From assembly GCA_023416335.1 (NCBI GenBank), contig JAEZHY010000211.1, positions 1-12,871 on the forward strand: 12,871 bases of DNA. Direction: 5' to 3'. Position numbers and translations under genes: made by a program. Positions 1-6,876 of this stretch are shown piece after piece. The stretch is from Pseudomonadota bacterium. GTDB taxonomy: Bacteria; Desulfobacterota; Syntrophobacteria; Syntrophobacterales; Syntrophobacteraceae. How positions within the stretch are numbered: position 1 is the stretch's first letter; every line of letters begins with the position of its first letter. The notes below the pieces were generated by a model. That model was not told where the DNA came from. It worked only from the letters and a program-made list of their open reading frames with translations, and did not search any database.

Positions 1-122
1 ACAACTGGTAATTCGCCGACATGAAAAGCATCATTGTTTGTATCGGCAGCGTCTTCATCATTTCCTATCCGGCCGATGGTGTAATGATGTTCCTGGTCTC
101 CTGAGTCAAAGGTTCGAAACAT
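1..122 (-). CDS. Partial hypothetical protein leaving the left edge
   Basis: An open frame on the minus strand starts at ATG 122-120 and runs without a stop to the window edge (at least 40 codons). It begins MFRTFDSGDQEHHYT and is acidic, with many Asp, Glu and His. In-frame upstream sequence meets a stop within about 15 codons, so the ATG is a reasonable start. No clear Shine-Dalgarno is visible. I do not recognise the family, and no signal peptide or membrane segment is seen in the visible part. It could also be a chance frame, since 40 open codons alone is weak evidence. Confidence 0.3.
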   Translation of the reverse strand, partial: MFRTFDSGDQEHHYTIGRIGNDEDAADTNNDAFHVGELPV

Positions 123-675
123 AATTCTATTTGCCGGAAAGGATGACTCGCGTATACGTCACCCCGGCAGAGGTTCTGAGCCGGGATCCGGGGGGCCGGT
201 GGTAAAAAGAAAACTTCTATCTCACCTCAAAGTCGGAAGACTCCTTTCAAACAGGCCAAAGGCCGGCGGCTGCGCTGGATTCCGGCCATAACGCCCACTC
301 AAAGAATATCATAATACTTAGCGAAGTCTCGACCATGGAGTATCCCCCAAGAAAATCACGTGACCTTCATGACCGATCGAAAGCTGCCTCCTCCCCGGTG
401 GTCCCATACGGGGTTGCGTTCAAGAAGGATCCAAATAGCGTGGGGACCGGTGGCCCCCACACCCCCTGCGCCGCTCTGCGGCTTACTTGGCGCAAGTGCC
501 TGGTCGGGCAAGCAACTGGACAGAAGAAGGTTTCTTACGGTTCCGGCAAAGATACGTCGACTAGCGCAGCCCCTTGGTTGGAACGCCACTTTCGGCGAGG
601 CTGATAAGGGCTGATAAGTACAGTGGCAGGATATTTAACTTCCGAACAGGCAGGCGGCTGGGTGCCTGAAAATGG
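123..675. other. Intergenic region, no convincing gene, contains a repeat
   Basis: About 550 bases without a credible gene. Short frames on both strands overlap one another and cross the dispersed repeat at 413-508, so they are probably spurious. A GC-rich inverted pair CCCGGC/GCCGGG lies at 163-168 and 180-185. Just before the regulator gene, the sequence GGCTGATAAG occurs twice in tandem (599-618). No tRNA or other RNA gene was recognised. Confidence 0.55.
413..508 (+). repeat. Dispersed repeat element, left copy
   Basis: This copy matches 12644-12748 in inverted orientation. The left block 422-466 equals the reverse complement of 12695-12739 with one mismatch in 45 bases, and weaker similarity extends back to 413. 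The right block 488-508 equals the reverse complement of 12644-12664 with two mismatches in 21. Between them is a variable segment that here forms GCCGC-TCT-GCGGC (470-482). The left block itself contains a GTGGGG...CCCCAC inverted pair. It is probably a dispersed intergenic repeat. The short frames across it (FKKDPNSVGTGGPHTP) are read in both copies but are more likely by-products than a peptide. Confidence 0.85.
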
Positions 676-687
676 GTGCCTAAGTAC

Positions 688-714
688 TTGACAGGGCGGC
701 TCAATTCTGATAAT
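688..714 (+). promoter_or_regulatory. Candidate sigma70 promoter of the lacI-type gene
   Basis: A perfect -35 hexamer TTGACA (688-693) is followed after 15 bases by GATAAT (709-714), five of six matches to a -10. The 15-bp spacing is shorter than the usual 16-18. A start about seven bases downstream would be near 721, only a few bases before ATG 724, implying a very short or absent leader. The site lies inside the longer reading frame that begins at GTG 676, which argues for the ATG 724 start. Confidence 0.4.
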
Positions 715-723
715 CGTCTAGAT

Positions 724-1758
724 ATGAGAAAACGATTGCTCAATGTGCCAACGCTCAGAGATGTTGCTCTGCGGGCATCAGTGAGCGTTCCGATTGTCTC
801 GCGTGTTCTCGCAGGAGAGGCAAATGTTCGGGTTCGCCCAGATACAAGAGAGCGAATCCTGCGTGCCGCAGAGGAACTCAACTATAGGCCCAACGTCCTT
901 GCAAGAAGCCTCAAGACCAGAAAAACTCACACTCTGGCGCTTTTGATCCCCGATGTCGGCAACCCGGTTTTCCCGGCGATCGTTCGCGGGGTCGAAGAGG
1001 AAGCCGCCCGGCATGGGTACACGGTACTCATCAGCCACATTGATGAAAGAGCGATCGAACAGAAATTCTACATGACTCTTTTCCAGGAGAGCCGCTTTGA
1101 CGGCCTTTTGCTTGCCACTGCTCGTCTCGAAGACTCGGTAATAGACGATCTTAACTCTCTGAACTGTCCTTTCGTACTCCTCAACAGGGCTACTTTTACC
1201 ACTAACAACTTTGTTATTGTCGATGACACTTTAGGCTCCAGACTGGCCGTCGACCATCTCATCGAACTCGGTCACCGTCGCATTGCGCATCTTGCCGGAC
1301 CATTCGTATACGATACGGCATTGCGCCGTTTTCAGGGATACCGGCAAAGCCTTGCGCGAAACGGGTTGGATTATGATCCTGATCTTGTTGAGGAGGTTTC
1401 CTGGTTCTCTTACGAAGGCGGAAGGCTCAGTCTAGCCAAGCTGATGAAAAGGTGCAGCCCTACTGCCATATTTGCCGGCAACCTTACCCTGGCTATCGGG
1501 GCCGTTGCATGTTTAAGAGATGCTGGGCTTGCGATACCGGGTGACGTTTCTGTTATTGGGCTCCATGATGCACCTCTTGCCGAGGTCTTAAATCCGCCAT
1601 TGACCGTTGTCAGAATGCCGCTTGAAGAAATGGGGCGAAACGCTGTGGCATCTCTCGTAGGGTGGCTGGACGGTCTTCTGCCCATAGTCCCCCAGATGCT
1701 GGCGCCCTTAGGGCTTGTGGAACGTGCCTCCACAGGCCCGCCTCGTCAGACTTTGTGA
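724..1758 (+). CDS. LacI-family transcriptional regulator
   Basis: Predicted cytoplasmic DNA-binding repressor of 344 residues, the normal LacI/GalR length. Residues 10-31 form the helix-turn-helix (TLRDVALRASVSVPIVSRVL). Residues 56-64 form the hinge (PNVLARSLK), whose Leu in this family wedges into a central CpG of the operator. Residues of about 68-335 are a periplasmic-binding-protein-like effector domain (LALLIPDVGNPVFPAIVRGV). In the recognition helix the two residues that correspond to LacI Tyr17-Gln18 are Val-Pro, so operator specificity should differ from LacI. The start chosen is ATG 724; GTG 676 would add 16 residues not typical of the family and would include the candidate promoter. 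The gene sits directly upstream of the methyltransferase operon, with a perfect palindrome in the gap, and very likely controls it. The effector is unknown; the family usually senses sugars or related small molecules. Confidence 0.92.
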   Translation: MRKRLLNVPTLRDVALRASVSVPIVSRVLAGEANVRVRPDTRERILRAAEELNYRPNVLARSLKTRKTHTLALLIPDVGNPVFPAIVRGVEEEAARHGYTVLISHIDERAIEQKFYMTLFQESRFDGLLLATARLEDSVIDDLNSLNCPFVLLNRATFTTNNFVIVDDTLGSRLAVDHLIELGHRRIAHLAGPFVYDTALRRFQGYRQSLARNGLDYDPDLVEEVSWFSYEGGRLSLAKLMKRCSPTAIFAGNLTLAIGAVACLRDAGLAIPGDVSVIGLHDAPLAEVLNPPLTVVRMPLEEMGRNAVASLVGWLDGLLPIVPQMLAPLGLVERASTGPPRQTL

Positions 1759-1779
1759 TAGAGCATTTTCTTGAGAGAT

Positions 1780-1797
1780 TGAGCAAACGTTTGCTCA
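1780..1797. promoter_or_regulatory. Probable LacI-family operator
   Basis: TGAGCAAACGTTTGCTCA is a perfect 18-bp palindrome centred on CG (1788-1789). Even length, central CpG and an AAACGTTT core match the known operator form of LacI/PurR/GalR-type regulators. It lies between the regulator stop (1758) and the methyltransferase start (1843), about 46 bp before the start. I could not place a convincing -35/-10 pair around it. Repression with relief by an inducer is the likeliest mode, but this is inferred. Confidence 0.8.
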
Positions 1798-1842
1798 CGT
1801 TTGGACCAGCTCGTCGTTTCGGCACAAAACCCAAGGAGAAAA

Positions 1843-2889
1843 ATGATGATGACGTCACGAGAAAGAGTCCTCGCCGTCCTTTCAGGGGCAATTCCGGACA
1901 GGGTGCCATGGGTGGAGAATTACATCTCAAACGAGGTCACGGCGAGACTCTTGGGTACCAATGATTTCTGCCACGCCACCTATACACAGAAAATCGAAAA
2001 ACCTGGGATGATACGGATCCCGCCGGATGTAAGAAAGGTCATCCCGCTCGATGTCGTAAGCTACGACCTGGCCCCGCCGCGATATGCGAAAACGGAGAAT
2101 ATCGACGGCCATGACCACATCACCGAAGGACTCCTGAGGAGCTCCGATGATCTGAAGCTGCTGGATGCCCTTCCCGATCCCGACGACGAATCCCTGTACC
2201 GGCCGGCGGAAGAGTTCCTCGCACGCTATAAGGGCGATTCAGCGGCAATTGCGACCGTTCGCACAGGGGTCGGAAATGCCTACCTGTCCATGGGAATAGA
2301 TCATTTCTGCATTTGTCTCATTATGCAACCGGATTTCGTCAGAGAGGTCCTGGAACGCTTCAGCAATTGGTCTGCAAGAGTCGCAAAAAACATGCAGGAG
2401 CTGCCCTTCGATCTGTTCTTCATCCCCGACGATATAGGATTCGGCAACGCTCCGATGATCTCCCCGGAGCACTTCCGCGAGTTCTGTGCGCCGGTCATGA
2501 AAAAGGTCATCGACGTTATGAGGATCCCCGCAGTGTACCACAGTGACGGCAACATAATGCCGCTCATGGAAGACATTATCAGCCTGGGGGTCGCGGGCAT
2601 CGCCAACTTCGAACCGGGGCCAATGGATATCGAGGAGGTGAAGCGGCTTTACGGTCACAGAGTGACAATCATAGGCAATATCGACCTCCACTACACTTTG
2701 ACCACCGGCACTCCAGAAGAAACTGCAGATGAGGTAAGAAGAAGAATCGAAGCCCTGGCCCCTGGGGGGCGCTACATTCTGTCCAGCGCCAATTCCTTAC
2801 CTAATTACGTAAAGCCGGAAAATGTCCGAGCGATGGGCGAAGCGCTGCTCCGGTACGGCAACTACACCAAACCGCAGCCGAGACAATGA
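1843..2889 (+). CDS. UroD/MtaA-fold corrinoid methyltransferase (probable MT1)
   Basis: A 348-residue protein of the uroporphyrinogen-decarboxylase-fold methyltransferase family (relatives include MtaA, MtbA and the CmuA methyltransferase domain). It is not a true heme-pathway decarboxylase, because the next gene is its corrinoid partner. Likely role: transfer of a methyl group between a substrate and the cobalt of that protein in the cytoplasm. The family core is visible as GTPEE, APGGRYILSSANSL and KPENVRAM near the C-terminus. The HxC and later Cys zinc ligands of thiol-methylating members are absent: here H233-S234-D235 and S314-S-A-N317-S. This suggests a demethylating, substrate-side enzyme rather than a coenzyme M methylase. 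Start: three ATGs in tandem (1843, 1846, 1849) follow AAGGAG at 1833-1838; the first or second is likeliest. The TTG at 1801 would place coding right after the operator and has no ribosome site. It is 25 bp from the corrinoid gene, so they are co-transcribed. The substrate is unknown. Confidence 0.88.
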   Translation: MMMTSRERVLAVLSGAIPDRVPWVENYISNEVTARLLGTNDFCHATYTQKIEKPGMIRIPPDVRKVIPLDVVSYDLAPPRYAKTENIDGHDHITEGLLRSSDDLKLLDALPDPDDESLYRPAEEFLARYKGDSAAIATVRTGVGNAYLSMGIDHFCICLIMQPDFVREVLERFSNWSARVAKNMQELPFDLFFIPDDIGFGNAPMISPEHFREFCAPVMKKVIDVMRIPAVYHSDGNIMPLMEDIISLGVAGIANFEPGPMDIEEVKRLYGHRVTIIGNIDLHYTLTTGTPEETADEVRRRIEALAPGGRYILSSANSLPNYVKPENVRAMGEALLRYGNYTKPQPRQ

Positions 2890-2914
2890 GAGGCCAAGAT
2901 CAGGGAGGAATAAG

Positions 2915-3562
2915 ATGAGTGACTATCTGGCACTGATTAAGGATGGGGTGATCTGCCGAAAGACATCGGAAATCGAGAAGATGGTGCTGACCGCCGTAGA
3001 TGCCGGTGTCGAGCCTGAAGACATTATCAACAAGGCCCTGATCGAGGCTATGGACGTAGTAGGGAGGGACTTTGCCACGAGCAGGATTTTCGTTCCGGAG
3101 ATGCTGGTTTCCGCAATAACTATGAAGACCGGGCTTAAAATAGTGAAATCCCTGATCGACTCCAGGGGCGCTCAGGTGAAAAACAGGGGCAAAATGGTCA
3201 TCGTCACCGTAAAGGGTGACCTGCACGACATCGGGAAGAATATTGTCGCAATGATGGTTGAGGGGGCCGGCTTCGAGGTAATCGATCTGGGAATCAACAT
3301 TGACAGGAACCAGATAGTCGAAGCAGTCAAGACGCACAAACCCGACATCCTTGGTCTTTGCGCGCTTTTGACAACCACGATGCCGGAGATGGGGAAGGTG
3401 ATAGACGCTCTGAAAGATGCAGGAATAAGAGACCAGGTGAAAGTCCTTGTGGGGGGCGCTCCCCTTACCGACAGCTTCGCCGGACAGATCGGCGCCGATG
3501 GATATGGCAGCAACGCCGGCGCAGCCGTGGAATTGTGCAAGGGAATCATGAACGGGAAATAA
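2915..3562 (+). CDS. Corrinoid (B12-binding) methyltransferase protein
   Basis: A 215-residue protein, the usual length of MtaC/MtbC/MttC/MtvC-type corrinoid proteins. Residues 1 to about 85 form the helical cap domain (B12-binding_2 type). Residues of about 93-215 form the Rossmann-like B12 domain. The cobalt-binding signature is D102-L-H104-D-I-G, with His104 the expected lower axial ligand. The later glycines G180-G181 match the GG of the DxHxxG...SxL...GG pattern. The middle SxL motif reads C149-A-L, a Ser-to-Cys change. It carries the methyl group between the upstream methyltransferase and a second methyltransferase that is not in this window. The start at ATG 2915 follows a strong AGGGAGGAA (2902-2910). 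Oxidised Co(II) forms of such proteins usually need a RamA/RACo-type reactivase, also absent here. Confidence 0.93.
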   Translation: MSDYLALIKDGVICRKTSEIEKMVLTAVDAGVEPEDIINKALIEAMDVVGRDFATSRIFVPEMLVSAITMKTGLKIVKSLIDSRGAQVKNRGKMVIVTVKGDLHDIGKNIVAMMVEGAGFEVIDLGINIDRNQIVEAVKTHKPDILGLCALLTTTMPEMGKVIDALKDAGIRDQVKVLVGGAPLTDSFAGQIGADGYGSNAGAAVELCKGIMNGK

Positions 3563-3639
3563 GGAACGAGCGGCAGTGGGATCAAAAGGTTTGATTGCGA
3601 ATGACTGTGTGAGTTCACTAGAAAGTGACGGAGGAAAAC

Positions 3640-5109
3640 ATGGGAATTCAGTTAAGCCAGGGCCCGCCAACGGCCGGCATCGCAGTGCCGGGCAGAGGAT
3701 TGATCTCCAAACAGAAACTCATTTCAGGAGCTTTACCACTTGTCGTTCTTGCAATTCTCTTGTTTTCACCCGTGCCCCAGGGATTAACCCCGCAGGCATG
3801 GAAAATGTTTTCCATTTTTGCTTCCATCATTTGCGGCATTCTGCTCCAGCCCCTTCCTTCCGGAGCCATCATGCTGCTTGGGATCTCCTTTGCCATCTAT
3901 ACAAAGACCCTGACTGAGGCAAAGGCGCTGTCCGGCTTTGCCAACGGTACGGTATGGTTGATATTTTGCGCCATCATCCTTTCGCTCGGGTTTGTTAAGA
4001 CAGGTCTGGAGAGGCGAATAGCATACAAGATGCTGTCTCTCTTCGGCGGAAGTAGTCTGGGGATCGCCTATGCGCTGGGGCTTGCCGACCTCATTATTGC
4101 TCCGGCCACTCCATCGGTAATAGCTCGCTCCGCAGGCGCAATCCTCCCTGTAGCCAAATCCATCAACAGGGCGCTGGGATCGGATCCGGGCCCCACTGGC
4201 GGTAAGATAGGCGATTTCCTCGTTATGACCTGTTTTCAATACGCGCCAATAACCGGGGCAATGTTCTTGACCGGAATGGCGGCGAATCCGCTCGCGGCCG
4301 AATTGGCGATGAAGACCCTGAAGATCCAAATCAGTTGGGTCGACTGGGCCGTGGCCGCCCTGGTCCCGGGTCTTGCATGCTTCATAACGATGCCGCTGCT
4401 CGTTTATTGGCTCCTGGACCCGGAGATCAAGCGTACACCGGAGGCGCGCGAGTTGGGACGCCAAAGCCTTGCGGAGCTTGGGCCTATGTCCCGGAAAGAA
4501 TGCTATTTCTCGGCCTTGCTCGTCCTCGCTCTGCTGGGCTGGGGAACGAGCCTGTGGACTGGCTTGAGCGCTACGACAGTTGGGCTGGGTGTGGTGTCCC
4601 TGATGTTTGCTCTTGGCATAGTCGATTGGAAGGACGTACTGAAAGAGTACCCGGCATGGGATACGCTAATTTGGTTTGGGGCTATTCTCGGTCTGGCGGG
4701 CGGCCTTTCGGATCTCGGCTTCATCAAGTGGATGACTGCAGGGTTCAGCGCGGCACTGACGGGTTGGAGTTGGCTGGCGACCTTTGTTTGCCTTGGACTG
4801 ATCTATATCTACATACATTATGCGTTCGCGACGGCAAGCGGGCATGTGGCGGCCATGTATCCTCCATTCATTGCCACAGCGGTAGCAGCCGGGGCGCCTC
4901 CTATGATGGTTGTCATCTGTTTTGGAATTTTTGGCAATCTGATGTGGGGCCTGACGGAATACGGGGGAGCCCCCGGACCGGTCTACTTTGCTCAAGGGCA
5001 CTTCGCCAGACCCAGGTTTTACCGGATCAACTTCGCTGTCGTCACACTCAACGTGTTGATCACATTCAGCGTGGGAATATTGTGGTGGAAGATCATCGGG
5101 CTCTGGTAG
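3640..5109 (+). CDS. DASS (SLC13/CitT-like) anion transporter
   Basis: A 489-residue inner-membrane protein with many hydrophobic segments and little soluble sequence, resembling the divalent anion:Na+ symporter family, CitT / plant dicarboxylate translocator branch. Members carry di- or tricarboxylates, sometimes sulfate or sulfonates. Family landmarks: GFANGTVWLIF (99-109), a first re-entrant loop with TPS (157-159), GMAANPLA (212-219), a second loop with ATASGH (397-402), and GLTEYGGAPGPVYF (437-450). In the first loop the usual SNT-type sequence is replaced by TPSVIARSAG, so cation or substrate binding may differ. Start: ATG 3640 follows GGAGG (3630-3634); GTG 3625 lies upstream of that site. 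It is 77 bp after the corrinoid gene with no clear terminator between, so it is probably in the same operon and imports the anionic methyl donor or exchanges it for the demethylated product. The substrate cannot be read from sequence. Confidence 0.88.
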   Translation: MGIQLSQGPPTAGIAVPGRGLISKQKLISGALPLVVLAILLFSPVPQGLTPQAWKMFSIFASIICGILLQPLPSGAIMLLGISFAIYTKTLTEAKALSGFANGTVWLIFCAIILSLGFVKTGLERRIAYKMLSLFGGSSLGIAYALGLADLIIAPATPSVIARSAGAILPVAKSINRALGSDPGPTGGKIGDFLVMTCFQYAPITGAMFLTGMAANPLAAELAMKTLKIQISWVDWAVAALVPGLACFITMPLLVYWLLDPEIKRTPEARELGRQSLAELGPMSRKECYFSALLVLALLGWGTSLWTGLSATTVGLGVVSLMFALGIVDWKDVLKEYPAWDTLIWFGAILGLAGGLSDLGFIKWMTAGFSAALTGWSWLATFVCLGLIYIYIHYAFATASGHVAAMYPPFIATAVAAGAPPMMVVICFGIFGNLMWGLTEYGGAPGPVYFAQGHFARPRFYRINFAVVTLNVLITFSVGILWWKIIGLW

Positions 5110-5145
5110 CAGCAAGCAGCAGAAACCATCAAGAAGCTTCATGGG

Positions 5146-5176
5146 AGAGAAGGTGGCGCAGGTTCCACCTGTCTCT
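5146..5176 (+). terminator. Strong hairpin after the transporter gene
   Basis: AGAGA-AGGTGG (5146-5156) pairs with CCACCT-G-TCTCT (5165-5176), giving an 11-bp stem with one bulged G and an 8-base loop. It starts 36 bp after the transporter stop and is not followed by a T tract, so it is a weak terminator candidate at best. It could instead be a processing or mRNA-stability element that separates expression of the transporter from the following secreted genes. Confidence 0.4.
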
Positions 5177-5248
5177 ATGGACAATTTCGGGTTGAAAAAC
5201 ACTGCGGATCTGCTGAACCATCAGCTCAAAAAAGAGAGGAGCCTGACT

Positions 5249-5791
5249 ATGAGACTATCGATTACTATCCGCATCCTTGTTTTTACCTGCGTGATACTGA
5301 GTGCAGGAATTCTGAGTATTTCATCTGCTGCCGAAAACCCGTTGACCAAACAAGACGATTGTGCCTCTGAGAAGCTCAAGCAAGCTTCACAGGAGATCCA
5401 AATCGGCTGCAAGGCTCTGGATGATTTTATGACAGCTTTTAATAGCGGAGATGCTTTATCATGGGCAAAAACGCTCAATTATCCTCACGTAAGGCTTGCA
5501 GGAGAAAAAGTCCGAGTTTGGGACACCCCTGAAGCCTATGCAAAGGAAAACGACACAAAGCAGTTGGCTGAGAAGGAAGGCTGGGGGTACACGAAATGGG
5601 ATTGGCGGTGGTTGGTCCAGACGTCCAGGGAAAAGCAGCACTGGGCTGTTCAGTTCACTCGGTACACTCCTGATGGAAAGCCAATAAAGTCTTCAGAATC
5701 CTTTTACATAATTACCAATGTGGAGGGGCACTGGGGCACTCAAGCGCGATCCAGTTTCGTGGGCATAACCATTCCCGGAGCTGCCTACTAG
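5249..5791 (+). CDS. Secreted NTF2-like (SnoaL-type) protein
   Basis: A 180-residue protein with a signal peptide (basic start MRLSITIR, hydrophobic stretch 9-26, likely cleavage after about residue 28 near SSAA). Residues of about 55-172 match the NTF2-like cone fold: an opening helix ALDDFMTAFNSGD, then PHVRLAGEKVRVW (79-91), FTRYTPDGKPI (136-146) and GHWGTQARSSF (160-170). This fold is used for small-molecule binding or catalysis and often appears as a stand-alone protein next to catabolic genes. Homologues with the same landmarks normally lack a signal peptide as far as I recall, so periplasmic placement is notable. Cys38 and Cys54 could form a disulfide. The start at ATG 5249 follows AGAGAGGAG (5233-5241). 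It lies 36 bp before the propeller gene and the two are surely co-transcribed. No function is established. Confidence 0.75.
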   Translation: MRLSITIRILVFTCVILSAGILSISSAAENPLTKQDDCASEKLKQASQEIQIGCKALDDFMTAFNSGDALSWAKTLNYPHVRLAGEKVRVWDTPEAYAKENDTKQLAEKEGWGYTKWDWRWLVQTSREKQHWAVQFTRYTPDGKPIKSSESFYIITNVEGHWGTQARSSFVGITIPGAAY

Positions 5792-5827
5792 CCCTATCAA
5801 AGCGGATGCGTCTAAAGGAGAACTCAC

Positions 5828-6868
5828 ATGTTCCGACGCCATTTCGTGTCACTGTCTCTGATTTTTGCTGTAGGATTAATCATTATGAACGCACCTTGTG
5901 CTTCTGCAATGGATAAATCCACCGAGTATAAGATTGTTCGTTTTTTTGAGAACCCAATTATCACCCCATCCATGATGGGAGATGCTAAAGAGAACATTAA
6001 CGGTCCAACGCTGATACGCGTGCCCGATTGGGTGCAAAACAGACTTGGCAAGTATTACCTTTATTTTTCACATCATGAGGGATTGTACATCCGTTTGGCC
6101 TATGCCGATGACCTGCACGGCCCATGGAAGATTTACGAGCCTGGTGTACTTAATGTGAATGACATAAAGGGTGCTCCCGACCATGTTGCATCCCCGGATG
6201 CCATAATCGATCATTCGAAACAGGAGATTCGGCTTTACGTACATGCTCCTACAGCGGCCGTTCTCAAATCAACCGACCCACAGTATGCTGAGAAGATTGG
6301 TGATTCAAAGCAGGATACCTTTGTAGCAATTTCAAAGGATGGGCTCAATTTTAAAGTTGTTCCCGAGATCATAGGCGAGTGGTATTTTCGCGTTTGGAAG
6401 TGGAAAGACTACTATTACGCGATGGCAAGAGGAGGCAGCCCTCTGTACCGGTCCAAGGATGGGATAACCCCGTTCGAAAAAGCTCCGCAGAGTCCTTTCG
6501 ACAAAGATCCCGAATTCAAAAAGATCCGGCACACTGCCGTAATGCTTGACGGCAATATGATGACCGTCTTCTATTCTCGAATTGGAGATACGCCGGAGCA
6601 TATTATTATGTCCAAGATCAAGCTCACACCTAACTGGGAAGATTGGACAGCGACGAAACCCGCTACCTTTCTTCGGCCCGAAACCGGTTATGAGGGCGTC
6701 AATCTGCCTCTCGCACCATCGAAAGTGGGAATGACCATTCCGAGGGTTAATGAGCTAAGGGATCCGGCAATTTTTCAAGAAAATGGCAAGACTTATTTGC
6801 TATATACTGTAGAAGGAGAATACGGGATCGCCGTAGCCGAGCTTCAAAAAATCAAAAGAAAAAGGTAA
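5828..6868 (+). CDS. Secreted five-bladed propeller protein, GH43/GH32-like
   Basis: A 346-residue protein with a signal peptide (MFRRHFVSLSLIFAVGLIIM, cleavage probably after A27). The mature part looks like a five-bladed beta-propeller of the GH43/GH32/GH130-like type: ENPIITP (41-47), NGPTLIRVPDW (58-68), YYLYFSHHEG (76-85), IRLAYADDLHGPW (88-100), ASPDAIID (121-128), and a last blade ELRDPAIF...YLLYTVEGEYGIAVAEL (309-339). Asp124, Asp312 and Glu290 are candidate acidic active-site residues, but the catalytic set is not proven. It may hydrolyse or only bind a glycan or polyol in the periplasm or outside. ATG 5828 follows AAGGAG (5815-5820). It is the last gene of the plus-strand run. With a LacI regulator upstream, a carbohydrate-type substrate for the whole locus is plausible but unproven. 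Confidence 0.72.
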   Translation: MFRRHFVSLSLIFAVGLIIMNAPCASAMDKSTEYKIVRFFENPIITPSMMGDAKENINGPTLIRVPDWVQNRLGKYYLYFSHHEGLYIRLAYADDLHGPWKIYEPGVLNVNDIKGAPDHVASPDAIIDHSKQEIRLYVHAPTAAVLKSTDPQYAEKIGDSKQDTFVAISKDGLNFKVVPEIIGEWYFRVWKWKDYYYAMARGGSPLYRSKDGITPFEKAPQSPFDKDPEFKKIRHTAVMLDGNMMTVFYSRIGDTPEHIIMSKIKLTPNWEDWTATKPATFLRPETGYEGVNLPLAPSKVGMTIPRVNELRDPAIFQENGKTYLLYTVEGEYGIAVAELQKIKRKR

Positions 6869-6876
6869 ATATTCAT

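Noticed and set aside
335..614. Overlapping short frames on both strands across the left repeat
   Set aside because: They follow the repeat sequence, lack ribosome sites and have no domain. Frame agreement between the two repeat copies has a one-in-three chance, and several differences change residues.
4335..5195. 286-codon frame inside the transporter gene
   Set aside because: It is an out-of-frame shadow of the transporter with an implausible soluble, Trp/Gly/Arg-rich product.
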